A DNA stretch of 64,000 nt from positions 620,001 to 684,000 of the forward strand of contig NZ_CP014571.1 in NCBI RefSeq assembly GCF_017357425.1, read 5' to 3'. Under the pieces are notes generated by a model. It was given only the letters and a program-made list of their open reading frames with translations, had not been told where the DNA came from and searched no databases. The stretch is from Arthrobacter sp. D5-1 (GTDB lineage: Bacteria > Actinomycetota > Actinomycetes > Actinomycetales > Micrococcaceae). Of the stretch, positions 34,755 through 43,480 are shown one piece after another. Position 1 is the stretch's first letter; the number at the start of each line of letters is the position of its first letter. The position numbers were made by a program, and so were the translations under genes.

Positions 34755-35954
34755 TCAGGAGTCGGATGGCTCGCCGGCGTCGAACTCGTTGGTCTTGCAC
34801 GCCAGATACAACGCCAGGTAGGCCACGGCTGTTCGTGTGGTCCAGCCTTGGAGATGCTCGATCCTCTCCAGCCGATGAATAAGCGTGTTCCGATGGATAT
34901 GAAGGCGGCGCGCAGCACCCACCAAGGAAAAGCCGCTTTCGCACCAGGCAATCACGGTGCTGCGAACGGTGTTCCAATCGCCCGCGGCCATAAGTGGCTC
35001 GGCCACGGCCGCTGTGTAGCGCTGCCTGGCACGCAGGCCGATGCCTGACAGCAACTGTTCCATGCGTACTTCATCGATGGTGGTGACGCTGCGGCGGGTG
35101 ATCCGGCGACCCAGATGAAGGGCATCGGCTGCGTCTTCGTAGGCGGTGCGCATTTGGGTGGGTCCGGCCCCTTCGGTTCCGATGCCGATTTCGACGTCGG
35201 AGCCTAAGTGCGTGCGGAACTGCTCGACGCAATGACGGGCTTGGGACAGGATTCCGTCCATTCCATCCGGCGTGGGGTGTGCGAAGACGACGTAGCGATT
35301 GGCGCTGATGGAGACGGCGATTGTCTGGCGATGCTGAAAGCTCTCACGGAGCAGTACCAGTGCCCGTGGAAGCCACTCCGAAGTAGTGGAAGGAACAGGG
35401 GTGCGGCCGGGTGTGTGGACGACGACGGCGACCCGGCTGGCGGTAAGGTCTACGCCTTGGTCGTTCGCTTGGTCCAGCAGGGTTGAATGCCCCGTCACCA
35501 AGGGATCGAACGCAAGAATGCTGCGCACCAGGTCTTCCAGCTCACGCTCGCGTTGAAGGGTGGAGCGCAGCAGGGAAGCTTGATGGAGCAGGATTTCCGT
35601 CTGGCGTTCCACCATCAACCCAAAGCGGGTGACCTGGGCCGGGGAACCGGTGATACCCACAGTGCCCACGGCCTGGCCATTGAGCAGGATGGGTAGGGTG
35701 ACGCCGGGTTTGACGCCCTCCAGCGCCCGGGCTTGGGCAGCCGAGTGGGTGGCCGACAGCCGTGTTCGGATCACCTCCAGGGACGCTTCATGGAAGCTGC
35801 CAACACGGCTCGTATCGCCACTGCCGATAACAGTGCCGTGGGCGTCGGTGATGAGGATGTTGAAGCCCACGATATGGCTGGTGTCACCAGCGATTTGCTG
35901 GGCAAGCGCCGGGGTCAGGGGTCCGGAGCCGGTACGGATGGTGGTCGCTGCCAT
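34755..35954 (-). CDS. CdaR/PucR-type regulator (sugar-diacid recognition fold)
   Basis: A 399-residue activator. The N-terminal third is a CdaR/SdaR putative diacid-recognition domain (LAQQIAGDTSHIVGFNILITDAHGTVIGSGD, GTVGITGSPAQVTRFGLMV). The C-terminus is the PucR helix-turn-helix, CESGFSLVGAARRLHIHRNTLIHRLERIEHLQG. It converges with the GntR gene and is divergent from the amino-acid importer operon at 36132, which it most probably controls. The effector, named by homology as a sugar diacid or glycerate, may here be an acid related to that operon's amino acid. Confidence 0.84.
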   Translation of the reverse strand: MAATTIRTGSGPLTPALAQQIAGDTSHIVGFNILITDAHGTVIGSGDTSRVGSFHEASLEVIRTRLSATHSAAQARALEGVKPGVTLPILLNGQAVGTVGITGSPAQVTRFGLMVERQTEILLHQASLLRSTLQRERELEDLVRSILAFDPLVTGHSTLLDQANDQGVDLTASRVAVVVHTPGRTPVPSTTSEWLPRALVLLRESFQHRQTIAVSISANRYVVFAHPTPDGMDGILSQARHCVEQFRTHLGSDVEIGIGTEGAGPTQMRTAYEDAADALHLGRRITRRSVTTIDEVRMEQLLSGIGLRARQRYTAAVAEPLMAAGDWNTVRSTVIAWCESGFSLVGAARRLHIHRNTLIHRLERIEHLQGWTTRTAVAYLALYLACKTNEFDAGEPSDS

Positions 35955-36131
35955 GTCGGGATCGCCTTCGGTTTATTCGTACAACAAATCGGTCTGGAAT
36001 CGCAGAGAACATGGATGAATAGTCCAATGACTTTCATCACACCCAAGCCTACGGTTGTTACTAAGCGGCGCAAAGCCGAAACAGCAGACGGCGTTCTGCA
36101 TCAGCATTAAACCCATCGAAAGGCGACCACC

Positions 36132-37052
36132 ATGTTACGTCGCATCCCCAAACCCCTTCGTACATCCGTCGTCGCAGTCCTTGGCGCCGTGACGTTGGCG
36201 CTGACAGCCTGTGGCGGCAACGGCGTCGCCAGTAATTCAGACGCCCTGGACACCATCGAACCGGGCAAGCTGAAAGTGGCCATTCAGCCCTATATGCCAT
36301 ACACGGCAATGAAGGACGGCCAGCTGGTTGGCCTTGACGCCGAGATCCTGCAGGCTGCAGCGAAGAAGCTGAACCTCACTATCGAACCCCAGGTCACCGA
36401 TTTCAACGGCATGCTTGGAGGTGTACAAAGCCGCCGCGTTGACATCTCCATCGGGGGAATTGCCTGGACCAAAGAACGTGCGAAGGCCGGCCTGTTCACC
36501 GATCCTCCCTACTACTCCCCGCCGGCGATGGCCGTCCAGGGCGACAAGGACGTCAAAACCCTTGCAGACCTCCGCGGCAAGAACCTGGGCACCGTTACGG
36601 GCTACGTTTGGGTGAAGTCAATCAAGGCGGTTCCAGAGGCCAAGCTCAATGCCTACCCTGACGCCAATGGGCTGTTCGCCGACGTCGGCTCCGGACGGGT
36701 TGACGTAGGTTTCGTGGACCCCTTGCTCATTTCCTATACCCAGGCGCAGCGCCCTGATCTGGGCATGCAGACCAAGTACCTGACGCCGCCCACGGACGAA
36801 GAAGTGCAAAAATCTCCGGACCTGGCCTATTTCCAGCCGTACATGACCAGCTTCTACGTGCCAAGGGAGGCACCGAAGCTGGAGAAGGCCGTCTCCGGAG
36901 TGATTCGCGAAATGTACGCCAACGGGGAGCTTGCGAGCCTGATCACCAAATACGGTGGCGACCCGGACCAGTACCTGAAGCCGTCGCCGTCCATGACAGC
37001 GGATCGGCGGGCCGAGGACCGCCCGGCCGACTGGACGGCTCCTTCGAACTGA
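36132..37052 (+). CDS. Polar amino acid ABC importer, lipoprotein binding protein
   Basis: A 306-residue substrate-binding protein of the polar amino acid (family 3) class. The signal peptide ends in the lipobox LALTAC. The mature part has GKLKVAIQPYMPYTAMKDGQLVGLDAEILQAAAKKLNLTIEP, VDISIGGIAWTKERA and a second lobe with LADLRGKNLGTVTGYVWV. The ATG follows AAAGGCGACC. First gene of an apparent operon with permease, ATPase, RidA and a D-amino-acid dehydrogenase. Substrate unknown; a D-amino acid, or an L-amino acid racemised inside, would fit the operon. Confidence 0.87.
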   Translation: MLRRIPKPLRTSVVAVLGAVTLALTACGGNGVASNSDALDTIEPGKLKVAIQPYMPYTAMKDGQLVGLDAEILQAAAKKLNLTIEPQVTDFNGMLGGVQSRRVDISIGGIAWTKERAKAGLFTDPPYYSPPAMAVQGDKDVKTLADLRGKNLGTVTGYVWVKSIKAVPEAKLNAYPDANGLFADVGSGRVDVGFVDPLLISYTQAQRPDLGMQTKYLTPPTDEEVQKSPDLAYFQPYMTSFYVPREAPKLEKAVSGVIREMYANGELASLITKYGGDPDQYLKPSPSMTADRRAEDRPADWTAPSN

Positions 37053-37088
37053 ACCGCCCGGTACCCATTCCAAAGGACAGGAACAATC

Positions 37089-37847
37089 ATGAACCCCGCA
37101 CCCGGCCTGTTTCAGGTGCCATGGCAGGAATACGTGCCAGCACTTGCCGATGGTCTGCTGAGGTCCCTTGGCTACACCGCAGCCGGCTTCGCCGGCGCAG
37201 TGGTGATTGGACTCGGCGTCGCACTCCTGCGCATCAGTTCCCGTCGGCTGCTCCGGATTCCGGCTGCCGTCTACACGGAACTGTTCAAGAACATCCCTCT
37301 GCTGGCCATCATTTTCATTACCTACTTCGGCTTGGCTTCCATCGGTATCCGTCTGGATGCCTTCCAAGCGGGCACTCTTAGCCTGGTGATCTTCTACGGA
37401 GCATACCTTTCGGAGATTTTTCGGGCTGCCCTCCTCGGAGTCCACCCCGGACAGCGGGAAGCAGGCCAAGCCCTGGGCCTTGGGCCCACGGTGACCTTCA
37501 CTGGCATCATCTTCCCGCAGGCACTCCGGCTCGCATTGCCCGGAACCGGCACCATGCTGGTGGACCTTTTGAAGTCCACCTCCCTGCTGGTGGTGATTTC
37601 GGCAGCGGAGCTCATGTCCCAGGCGCAGCTGATCGCCAGCGAAACGTTCCGCGCCCTTGAGGTCTACATCGTCATTTCCGCGATCTACTTTGTGGTCTGC
37701 TACCCGCTCTCGCAATTGGTCCTCAGGCTCGAACGCCGCGTGCAAGCAGGCGCCCCCTTGTCCCTCCGCCGGTACCGCAGATTGGCTCAGGCACGCGCCC
37801 TCTTGGCAGCAGCGGAAACCACGTCATACTCGGAGGTAAAGCCATGA
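37089..37847 (+). CDS. Polar amino acid ABC importer, permease
   Basis: A 252-residue inner-membrane subunit of the HisM/GlnP type. It has about five hydrophobic segments and the EAA coupling loop as GQREAGQALGLGPTVTFTGIIFPQALRLALPG. The ribosome site AAAGGACAGGAACA precedes the ATG. It overlaps the ATPase gene by an ATGA. A single permease implies a homodimeric channel. Confidence 0.87.
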   Translation: MNPAPGLFQVPWQEYVPALADGLLRSLGYTAAGFAGAVVIGLGVALLRISSRRLLRIPAAVYTELFKNIPLLAIIFITYFGLASIGIRLDAFQAGTLSLVIFYGAYLSEIFRAALLGVHPGQREAGQALGLGPTVTFTGIIFPQALRLALPGTGTMLVDLLKSTSLLVVISAAELMSQAQLIASETFRALEVYIVISAIYFVVCYPLSQLVLRLERRVQAGAPLSLRRYRRLAQARALLAAAETTSYSEVKP

Positions 37848-38641
37848 CGATCGGAAGAATTGAAACCAAAGGTCAAACGGTGAACAACGCCCGTCCGGTG
37901 GTCGAGATCAAATCCCTGGTGAAGTCGTTCTCGGGCCGCGTCGTGCTGGACAACGTGGACTTTACGGTCGAGCCAGGCAACATTGTCAGCATCATCGGCC
38001 GAAGCGGCGGTGGCAAGACCACCTTGATGCGATGCATCAACCTCCTTGAGCAACCCGATTCAGGCACCATAACGTTGCAGGGTGAGCCGGTGTTCGCAGG
38101 GAGGAAGACGGTCTGCAAGGATCTGGCCAAGCTGAGGCAGCGGGTTGGGATGGTCTTCCAACGCTTCTACCTTTTTCCCCACCTGACAGCCGTGGAGAAT
38201 GTCATGTTGGCCCAAATGAAGGGGCTGAAGATCCCTGAGAAGAAAGCCCTCCACACTGCCCTGGAGTTGCTCGCCGAAGTGGGCCTGTCGCACCGGGCCC
38301 TGGCATTTCCGGAACAGATGTCCGGAGGCGAACAGCAGAGGGTTGCGATTGCCCGGGCATTGGCCCTGGGTCCCAGCCTCCTCCTGTTTGACGAGCCGAC
38401 ATCCGCGCTCGACCCCGAATCCACCCGGGACGTGCTGGCCGTCATGCGCCGCTTGGCCCAGTCCGGTATGACCATGGTCATCGTCACGCACGAGGTGCCC
38501 TTTGCCAGGGAGATCTCCGACCAAATCGTCTTCATAGATGGCGGCCACATCATCGAACAAGGTCCTCCGTCCGAGGTCATCGATAATCCGCGCGAAGAAC
38601 GCACCAAGGCATTCCTCCGCTCCTACAACTCGGACAGCTAA
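37844..38641 (+). CDS. Polar amino acid ABC importer, ATP-binding subunit
   Basis: A 265-residue ABC ATPase of the GlnQ/HisP group. Walker A is GRSGGGKTT, the Q-loop is FQRFYLFPHLT, the signature MSGGEQQRVAIARAL and Walker B LLLFDEPTSALDPE. Walker A and the Q-loop depart slightly from the common GPSGSGKST and FQQFNLFPH forms, but all catalytic residues are retained. The start gives an ATGA overlap with the permease; an internal GTG at 37880 is also possible. Confidence 0.87.
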   Translation: MTIGRIETKGQTVNNARPVVEIKSLVKSFSGRVVLDNVDFTVEPGNIVSIIGRSGGGKTTLMRCINLLEQPDSGTITLQGEPVFAGRKTVCKDLAKLRQRVGMVFQRFYLFPHLTAVENVMLAQMKGLKIPEKKALHTALELLAEVGLSHRALAFPEQMSGGEQQRVAIARALALGPSLLLFDEPTSALDPESTRDVLAVMRRLAQSGMTMVIVTHEVPFAREISDQIVFIDGGHIIEQGPPSEVIDNPREERTKAFLRSYNSDS

Positions 38642-38730
38642 GTTCCACTCCCGCACCGGCGGCGTCCATTTGGCCTGATACGCCTTGCCGCTTCACGCTC
38701 CTACGCGCCCAATTTCCTTGAAAGAGAACC

Positions 38731-39162
38731 ATGACTTCACTTCATAGCCCCGGCCGGACGGTTGACGTCGACGGCATCACAACCCCGGATTCGCCCTATC
38801 CATCGGCCACACGGGCAGGGGATACCGTCTACGTATCGGGTCAGGTTTCGTTTGGCGACGGCGGATCCGTCGTAGGTGAAGGCGACATCGAGGCTCAGAC
38901 CCGGTGTTCCCTGGAGAGGCTTGGCAAGGTCCTGTCCACCTACGGCGCCAGCCTTGGCGACGTGGTTTCCTGCACGGTCTATCTCCGGGACGCCGCGCTC
39001 GCCGAGGCATTCAACAGGACCTGGGTCTCTGTCTTCGCCGGACATCGACCGTCCAGGGCCACGGTTGTTGCCGAGTTGCTGGACCCGCGGCTCCTTGTGG
39101 AAGTGCAGGCAACAGCCTGTTTGCCGCAGGGCGGACCTGACCGGGCGGAGGCATGGAAATGA
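38731..39162 (+). CDS. RidA-family protein
   Basis: A 143-residue trimeric Rid/YjgF-fold protein, slightly longer than classical RidA (about 130). Family features are DTVYVSGQVSFGDGG, ASLGDVVSCTVYLRD and PSRATVVAELLDPRLLVEVQATAC, including the arginine that binds the imine/enamine carboxylate. RidA hydrolyses reactive 2-aminoacrylate-type imines produced by amino-acid oxidation, so its place directly before a D-amino-acid dehydrogenase is functional. It overlaps that gene by 4 bases. Confidence 0.86.
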   Translation: MTSLHSPGRTVDVDGITTPDSPYPSATRAGDTVYVSGQVSFGDGGSVVGEGDIEAQTRCSLERLGKVLSTYGASLGDVVSCTVYLRDAALAEAFNRTWVSVFAGHRPSRATVVAELLDPRLLVEVQATACLPQGGPDRAEAWK

Positions 39163-40421
39163 AACTCCTGGTGGTCGGCGCTGGCATCATTGGTGTCACA
39201 ACGGCCTACGAGTTGGCTCGGCGCGGACACGACGTTGAAGTAGTGGACAGGGAGGCCGCTGAAACACTCGCCACCAGCGACGCGACGGCGGGCCTGATCG
39301 CGCCGGGGCACTCCTTCGCCTGGGCCTCGCCGTCCGCACCCAAGGAATTGCTGAAATCAATCTTCAGCGCAGATACCTCCATCCGGGTAAAGCCGCGCCT
39401 CGACGCTGAGCTTGTGTCGTGGGGGCTGAAGTTCCTGCGTGAATGCACCGGCCCACGGGCACATCGAAACACTCTGGCAAAGCTGCGCCTCGCCCAGCGG
39501 AGCCAACAGCTCTTCAACGCGATGATCGCAGGAAAGGGCATGGACTTCCGGCCTTCAACTGGCGGCGTCCTCTATCTCTATCGCGACGCGGATGCCTTGG
39601 AACGGGCGATGGCGCATGGCAGCATCATGCGGGAGAACGGCCAGGCACAGCGGATCGTGTCCCGGGAGGAGCTGCTCCAGCTCGAGCCAGCCCTGGCCAA
39701 CAGCCACGTCAGGTTCATCGGAGCTGTCCATGATGAAACTGATGCAACGGGAAATCCCGCCATATTTGCCGCGGAGGTCCGAAAGTTGTGTGAGGAGTTG
39801 GGAGTGCGCTTCACGTTCGACACAGCCATAGTGGGGATCCGATCAGACAGTTCACCGGCCGGTGTTCCCCGGGTGGCAGCGCTCAGGAGCAGCCAAGGTG
39901 AGCTTGTCGCTGACCGGTTCATCCTTGCAGGTGGCCCGGAGAGCGCGCGCCTGGCCAGAACTGCCGGTGTCCGCCTCCCCGTTTATCCGGCGAAGGGCTA
40001 CAGCCTCACCGCTCCCATCAATGAAGGAGCCCCCGCCCCCGGCTTGGGCGGCATTGACGAGAGGTCCTTGGTGGCATGGTCAAGGTTTGGGGATCATTTG
40101 AGGATGTCCGCTACGGCAGAGTTCGCCGGTTACTCGCAGCAGTACGCCCGGAAGGACTTTGCAAACATCCTCAAAGCAGGGAAGGAACTCTTCCCCGGGG
40201 TGCTGGACCTCAGCAGGGCTACCTACAAAGTGGGGCTAAGGCCCATGACTCCGGACGGACCGCCCATCATTGGCCGGGCAGGCGAAAGCAACCTCTACAT
40301 CAACACCGGTCACGGGCACCTCGGGTGGACCATGGCCTGCGGGTCCGCAGAGATGCTGGCGGACCTGATCGACGGCAAACCTACGGTGCTCGCGGCCGAG
40401 CCTTACGCCGTTGGCCGCTAG
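39159..40421 (+). CDS. FAD-dependent D-amino-acid dehydrogenase (DadA-like)
   Basis: A 420-residue DAO-fold flavoprotein. The N-terminal FAD motif is LLVVGAGIIGVTTAYELARRGHDVEVVDR, the signature ETLATSDATAGLIAPGHSFAWASP matches DadA, and the C-terminal part contains GLRPMTPDGPPIIGRA and NTGHGHLGWTMACGSA. It deaminates D-amino acids (or a related secondary amine) to 2-oxo acids and ammonia. Two ATGs are near: GGAGG is 7 bases before 39159 but only 1 before 39153, so 39159, with an ATGA overlap with ridA, is chosen. It converges with nadE. Confidence 0.86.
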   Translation: MKLLVVGAGIIGVTTAYELARRGHDVEVVDREAAETLATSDATAGLIAPGHSFAWASPSAPKELLKSIFSADTSIRVKPRLDAELVSWGLKFLRECTGPRAHRNTLAKLRLAQRSQQLFNAMIAGKGMDFRPSTGGVLYLYRDADALERAMAHGSIMRENGQAQRIVSREELLQLEPALANSHVRFIGAVHDETDATGNPAIFAAEVRKLCEELGVRFTFDTAIVGIRSDSSPAGVPRVAALRSSQGELVADRFILAGGPESARLARTAGVRLPVYPAKGYSLTAPINEGAPAPGLGGIDERSLVAWSRFGDHLRMSATAEFAGYSQQYARKDFANILKAGKELFPGVLDLSRATYKVGLRPMTPDGPPIIGRAGESNLYINTGHGHLGWTMACGSAEMLADLIDGKPTVLAAEPYAVGR

Positions 40422-40427
40422 GTCAGG

Positions 40428-41249
40428 TTATTTCCACCACGTATCAAAGATCGTGACCGGAACTGTTCTCTTGTGGCGCGTGCGGAGATACTTCTGTTCG
40501 ATCAGTTCCGCGGCGTCCTGGGGGATGTCGCGGCCTTCGAGGTAGTCGTCGATCTGGTCGTAGGTGATGCCGAGCTCGTCTTCGTCGGTGCGGCCTGGCT
40601 TGTTATCCAGGAGATCGGCGGTGGGAACCTTTTCCCAGACCCTAGAAGGTGCGCCAAGTTCGGCCAGGAGGGTGCGGTTCTGGCGCTTGTTCAGGCCGAA
40701 CAGCGGCAGGATGTCCGCGCCGCCGTCGCCGAACTTCGTGAAGAAGCCCGTCACTGACTCTGCGCCATGGTCAGTGCCGATCACCAGGTAGTTGTGTTCG
40801 CCGGCCAGTGCATATTGGGCGATCATGCGCGCGCGGGCTTTCGTATTGCCCTTATGGAAATCGGAGATCGGTGCCCCCGTGGTCTTTTCGAATTCGTCCT
40901 CGAAACCGTCCACGGCCTGGGAAATGTTGTAGGTCCACTCGGTCTTGGCCTTGATGAAATCGAGGGCCGCCTGCGCGTCGTCTTCGTCATGCTGGATGCC
41001 GTAGGGGAGTCGGACGGCCACGAAGTTCGCTTCAACGCCTTCGGCTTCGAGCTCCTCGACGGCCAATTGCGCCAAGCGGCCGGCAAGCGAGGAATCTATG
41101 CCGCCGGAGATGCCAAGAACGAATCCCTTGGTGTGTGTCGCCTTCAGGTAATCCTTCAGGAAATCAACGCGCTTGCGGACCTCCTCTGCAGGGTTGATCC
41201 GGGGCTGGACGCCCATTTCTTCAATGATCTTTTCCTGGAGTTCGCGCAT
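40428..41249 (-). CDS. nadE: NH3-dependent NAD+ synthetase
   Basis: A 273-residue enzyme of the size of Escherichia coli NadE (275), converting nicotinic acid adenine dinucleotide to NAD+ with ATP and ammonia. The N-type ATP pyrophosphatase loop SGGIDS is at 48-53, with [44 protein letters not shown] and [21 protein letters not shown] also characteristic. No glutaminase domain is present. It is a housekeeping gene, 58 bases downstream of a LacI gene on the same strand. Confidence 0.95.
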   Translation of the reverse strand: MRELQEKIIEEMGVQPRINPAEEVRKRVDFLKDYLKATHTKGFVLGISGGIDSSLAGRLAQLAVEELEAEGVEANFVAVRLPYGIQHDEDDAQAALDFIKAKTEWTYNISQAVDGFEDEFEKTTGAPISDFHKGNTKARARMIAQYALAGEHNYLVIGTDHGAESVTGFFTKFGDGGADILPLFGLNKRQNRTLLAELGAPSRVWEKVPTADLLDNKPGRTDEDELGITYDQIDDYLEGRDIPQDAAELIEQKYLRTRHKRTVPVTIFDTWWK

Positions 41250-41307
41250 GGTCCAACACTAGTCAGCCCGGTCACCCAGGCTCAACCATGTTGCGCCGCG
41301 ATTCGGG

Positions 41308-42327
41308 CTAATCGGAAGGAACCGGACCCGTTGAGCCGCGGACTGTGAGATGGGTGGGCATGACCGAGCGATTCCGGTTCCCGCCACCGGCGAGCGGGTT
41401 CAACTGGGCCAGCAGCATGGACACGGCCACCCGGCCGGCCTGCTCGATCGGCGAGCTCATGGTGGTCAGGGGAGGGTTGCAGAAATCCGCGCCAAAGATA
41501 TCGTCGCAACCCACGATGCTCATATCTTCAGGCACCCGGAGGCCGCGTTCGCGGAGTCGTTGCAGCATCCCGATGGCGATGAGGTCATTGAAGACGATGC
41601 ACGCCGTGACTCCGCTGTGGACGGCAGCATCCGCAGCAGCAGCGCCGGATTGGGTTTTGGGTGCGAAGGGGCCAAGGCGGCGGACCTCAACTCCGCGTTC
41701 CTCCGCGGCTGCTGACAGTGCGGCCCAGCGCCGGGCACTGGACTGCGAAACGGCGGGACCGGAAACGTAGGCAACGGACGTGTGGCCCCATGAAATCAGG
41801 TGGTCCAGGGCCTGCGGCATGGCTGAGGGGGTGTCGATGATGACTGCGGGGACGCCATCGACGTCGCGGTTTACAGTGACCATGGGCATCAGGGCTGCGG
41901 CAGCGGCCAGTGCTTCATCGTTGAGGCGGGACGCTGCCACAATCACGCCGTCGGCGCTTTTGCGCAGCTGCTCCAGCGTGCTGGCCTCCACCTCGTCCGA
42001 TTCTTCGGTATCCACGAGCAACTGCGTGTAGCCGGCGGCCTTGAGCTGCAACTGGGTTCCTCGGATGAGGTCGAAGTAGAACGGGTTGGTGATGTCCGGA
42101 ACCAGGACTCCAACAGCTCCGGTCTTCCCTGAACTCAGGGCTTTCGCCTGCGAGTTTGGCGTGTAATTAAGCTCGACGGCGGCAGCTTGGATCCGCTCGC
42201 GGGTGCGGATATTGACGCGCTCCGGGTTGGCAAGGGCCCTCGAAACAGTGGATGCCGCGACGCCGCACAGCGCAGCGATGTCGTGGATGGTGGCAGGCCG
42301 GCCTGTTGCCATGGGTTGCGTCGCCAC
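41308..42327 (-). CDS. LacI-family regulator (first of two paralogues)
   Basis: A 339-residue regulator. The helix-turn-helix is ATIHDIAALCGVAASTVSRALANPERV, followed by the hinge SQAKALSSGKT and a ligand domain ending IVGCDDIFGADFCNPPLTTMSSP. The GTG at 42327 is preceded by GAGAGGAA at proper spacing and is preferred to the ATG at 42312. It is closely paralogous to the LacI protein at 52216 (shared ITNPxxFDxIRG and GFDDIFGADF-type segments) and is divergent from the sugar catabolic genes beginning at 42529, with an operator between. Confidence 0.86.
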   Translation of the reverse strand: MATQPMATGRPATIHDIAALCGVAASTVSRALANPERVNIRTRERIQAAAVELNYTPNSQAKALSSGKTGAVGVLVPDITNPFYFDLIRGTQLQLKAAGYTQLLVDTEESDEVEASTLEQLRKSADGVIVAASRLNDEALAAAAALMPMVTVNRDVDGVPAVIIDTPSAMPQALDHLISWGHTSVAYVSGPAVSQSSARRWAALSAAAEERGVEVRRLGPFAPKTQSGAAAADAAVHSGVTACIVFNDLIAIGMLQRLRERGLRVPEDMSIVGCDDIFGADFCNPPLTTMSSPIEQAGRVAVSMLLAQLNPLAGGGNRNRSVMPTHLTVRGSTGPVPSD

Positions 42328-42410
42328 GGGTGTTCCTCTCTGAACGACAAGATCATCCGGCTGTGACCACTGCCACACCGTGAGTCAAATATGCCACATG
42401 ATGGCAGCGC

Positions 42411-42451
42411 ATGGCAATCGGTTGTCAAAAGTGTGCCAGGGTGGCTAAACT
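42411..42451 (+). promoter_or_regulatory. Promoter and LacI operator before the sugar catabolic genes
   Basis: ATGGCAATCGGTTGTCAA at 42411-42428 matches the operator seen at 44608 and 53323. TTGTCA (42422-42427) and TAAACT (42446-42451) are 18 bp apart as -35 and -10, so the operator covers the -35. A further dyad, TGCCA-N5-TGGCA, lies at 42392-42406. Confidence 0.72.
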
Positions 42452-42528
42452 CGTGATGACAAGACACTCCTGTGAACTGCGTCACCGTGCTCCGGCCGGT
42501 GGCGTCGCAGGGCTACCTAGGAGAATTC

Positions 42529-43374
42529 GTGACCCACCCCCAAGCCGTGTGGAGCCTGTCCGGTTTCGGCGACGAAGTAGATCCAGATCCCGCTATCCAA
42601 GCAGCCGTGCTGCTGGCCCTCGGCGCGAGCCACCTTGAAGTCCGCAGTGCCTGGGGCGTCAACGTGTCCGAACTGGAGCCGGAAGCTGTCCAGCGACTGA
42701 AGGCGATCCTCGACGACAAGGGCCTCAAGGTCTCGGCTGTAGCCAGCCCCATCGGCAAGGTGGATGTCAGCCTGCCGGTGGAGCATGAGCTTGGACGCCT
42801 CCGCCGGATCATCTCGGTCGCGAAAGCCCTGGACACCAAGTACGTGCGCATCTTCTCCTTCTACCGGGGCGAGGCCCAGGGCCAGGAGGAGATTCGGGAT
42901 GCCGTGATGGAGCGCATGAAGGCCTTGGCTTCCGAGGCAGCCGCCCATGATGTGGTTCTGCTTCACGAAAACGAAAAAGGTATCTACGGCGACACCCCTG
43001 AGCGTGTCCTGGACATCATGGAAACGGTGAACTCCCCGGCCCTGCGCGTCGCATGGGACAACGCCAACTTCGTCCAGGTGGGCGTCAAGCCGTACACCGA
43101 GGGCTACGCCTTGCTGCGCCCATACCTGGAGTACTTGCAGGTGAAGGATGCGATCGCCACTACTGGCGAGGTTGTTCCTTCCGGCGAAGGCGACGGCGAG
43201 CTGGATGCCACCATCGCTGCATTGGCCGCCGACGGGTACAAAGGCTTCGCGTCGCTGGAGCCGCACCTTGCCAGCGCCCACGAACTGGGCGGCTACTCCG
43301 GCCCTGTGGCTTTCGGCGTCGCAGCCAGGGCGTTCGCCGGCCTGGCCGCCAAGAACAACGTCACCCTCGCCTGA
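42529..43374 (+). CDS. TIM-barrel sugar isomerase/epimerase
   Basis: A 281-residue protein of the xylose-isomerase-like TIM-barrel (AP endonuclease 2) superfamily. Candidate metal ligands are the glutamate in LLHENEKG, the aspartate in VAWDNANFVQVG, the segment LQVKDA and the glutamate in ASLEPHL. Members include IolE, hydroxypyruvate isomerase and keto-sugar epimerases or lyases. The GTG at 42529 follows AGGAG by five bases; an ATG at 42472 has no ribosome site. First gene after the operator, and 106 bases before an Idh/MocA dehydrogenase, suggesting they act on the same sugar. Confidence 0.8.
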   Translation: MTHPQAVWSLSGFGDEVDPDPAIQAAVLLALGASHLEVRSAWGVNVSELEPEAVQRLKAILDDKGLKVSAVASPIGKVDVSLPVEHELGRLRRIISVAKALDTKYVRIFSFYRGEAQGQEEIRDAVMERMKALASEAAAHDVVLLHENEKGIYGDTPERVLDIMETVNSPALRVAWDNANFVQVGVKPYTEGYALLRPYLEYLQVKDAIATTGEVVPSGEGDGELDATIAALAADGYKGFASLEPHLASAHELGGYSGPVAFGVAARAFAGLAAKNNVTLA

Positions 43375-43480
43375 GACCGGCAAGCAGGATCAGCACTCAG
43401 CTCCACCAGCATCCAGCTCCACCAGCACTCAACGCATCAGCATCACCATCCGGCAGCATCATCCTTCGAAGGAGCAGGAC

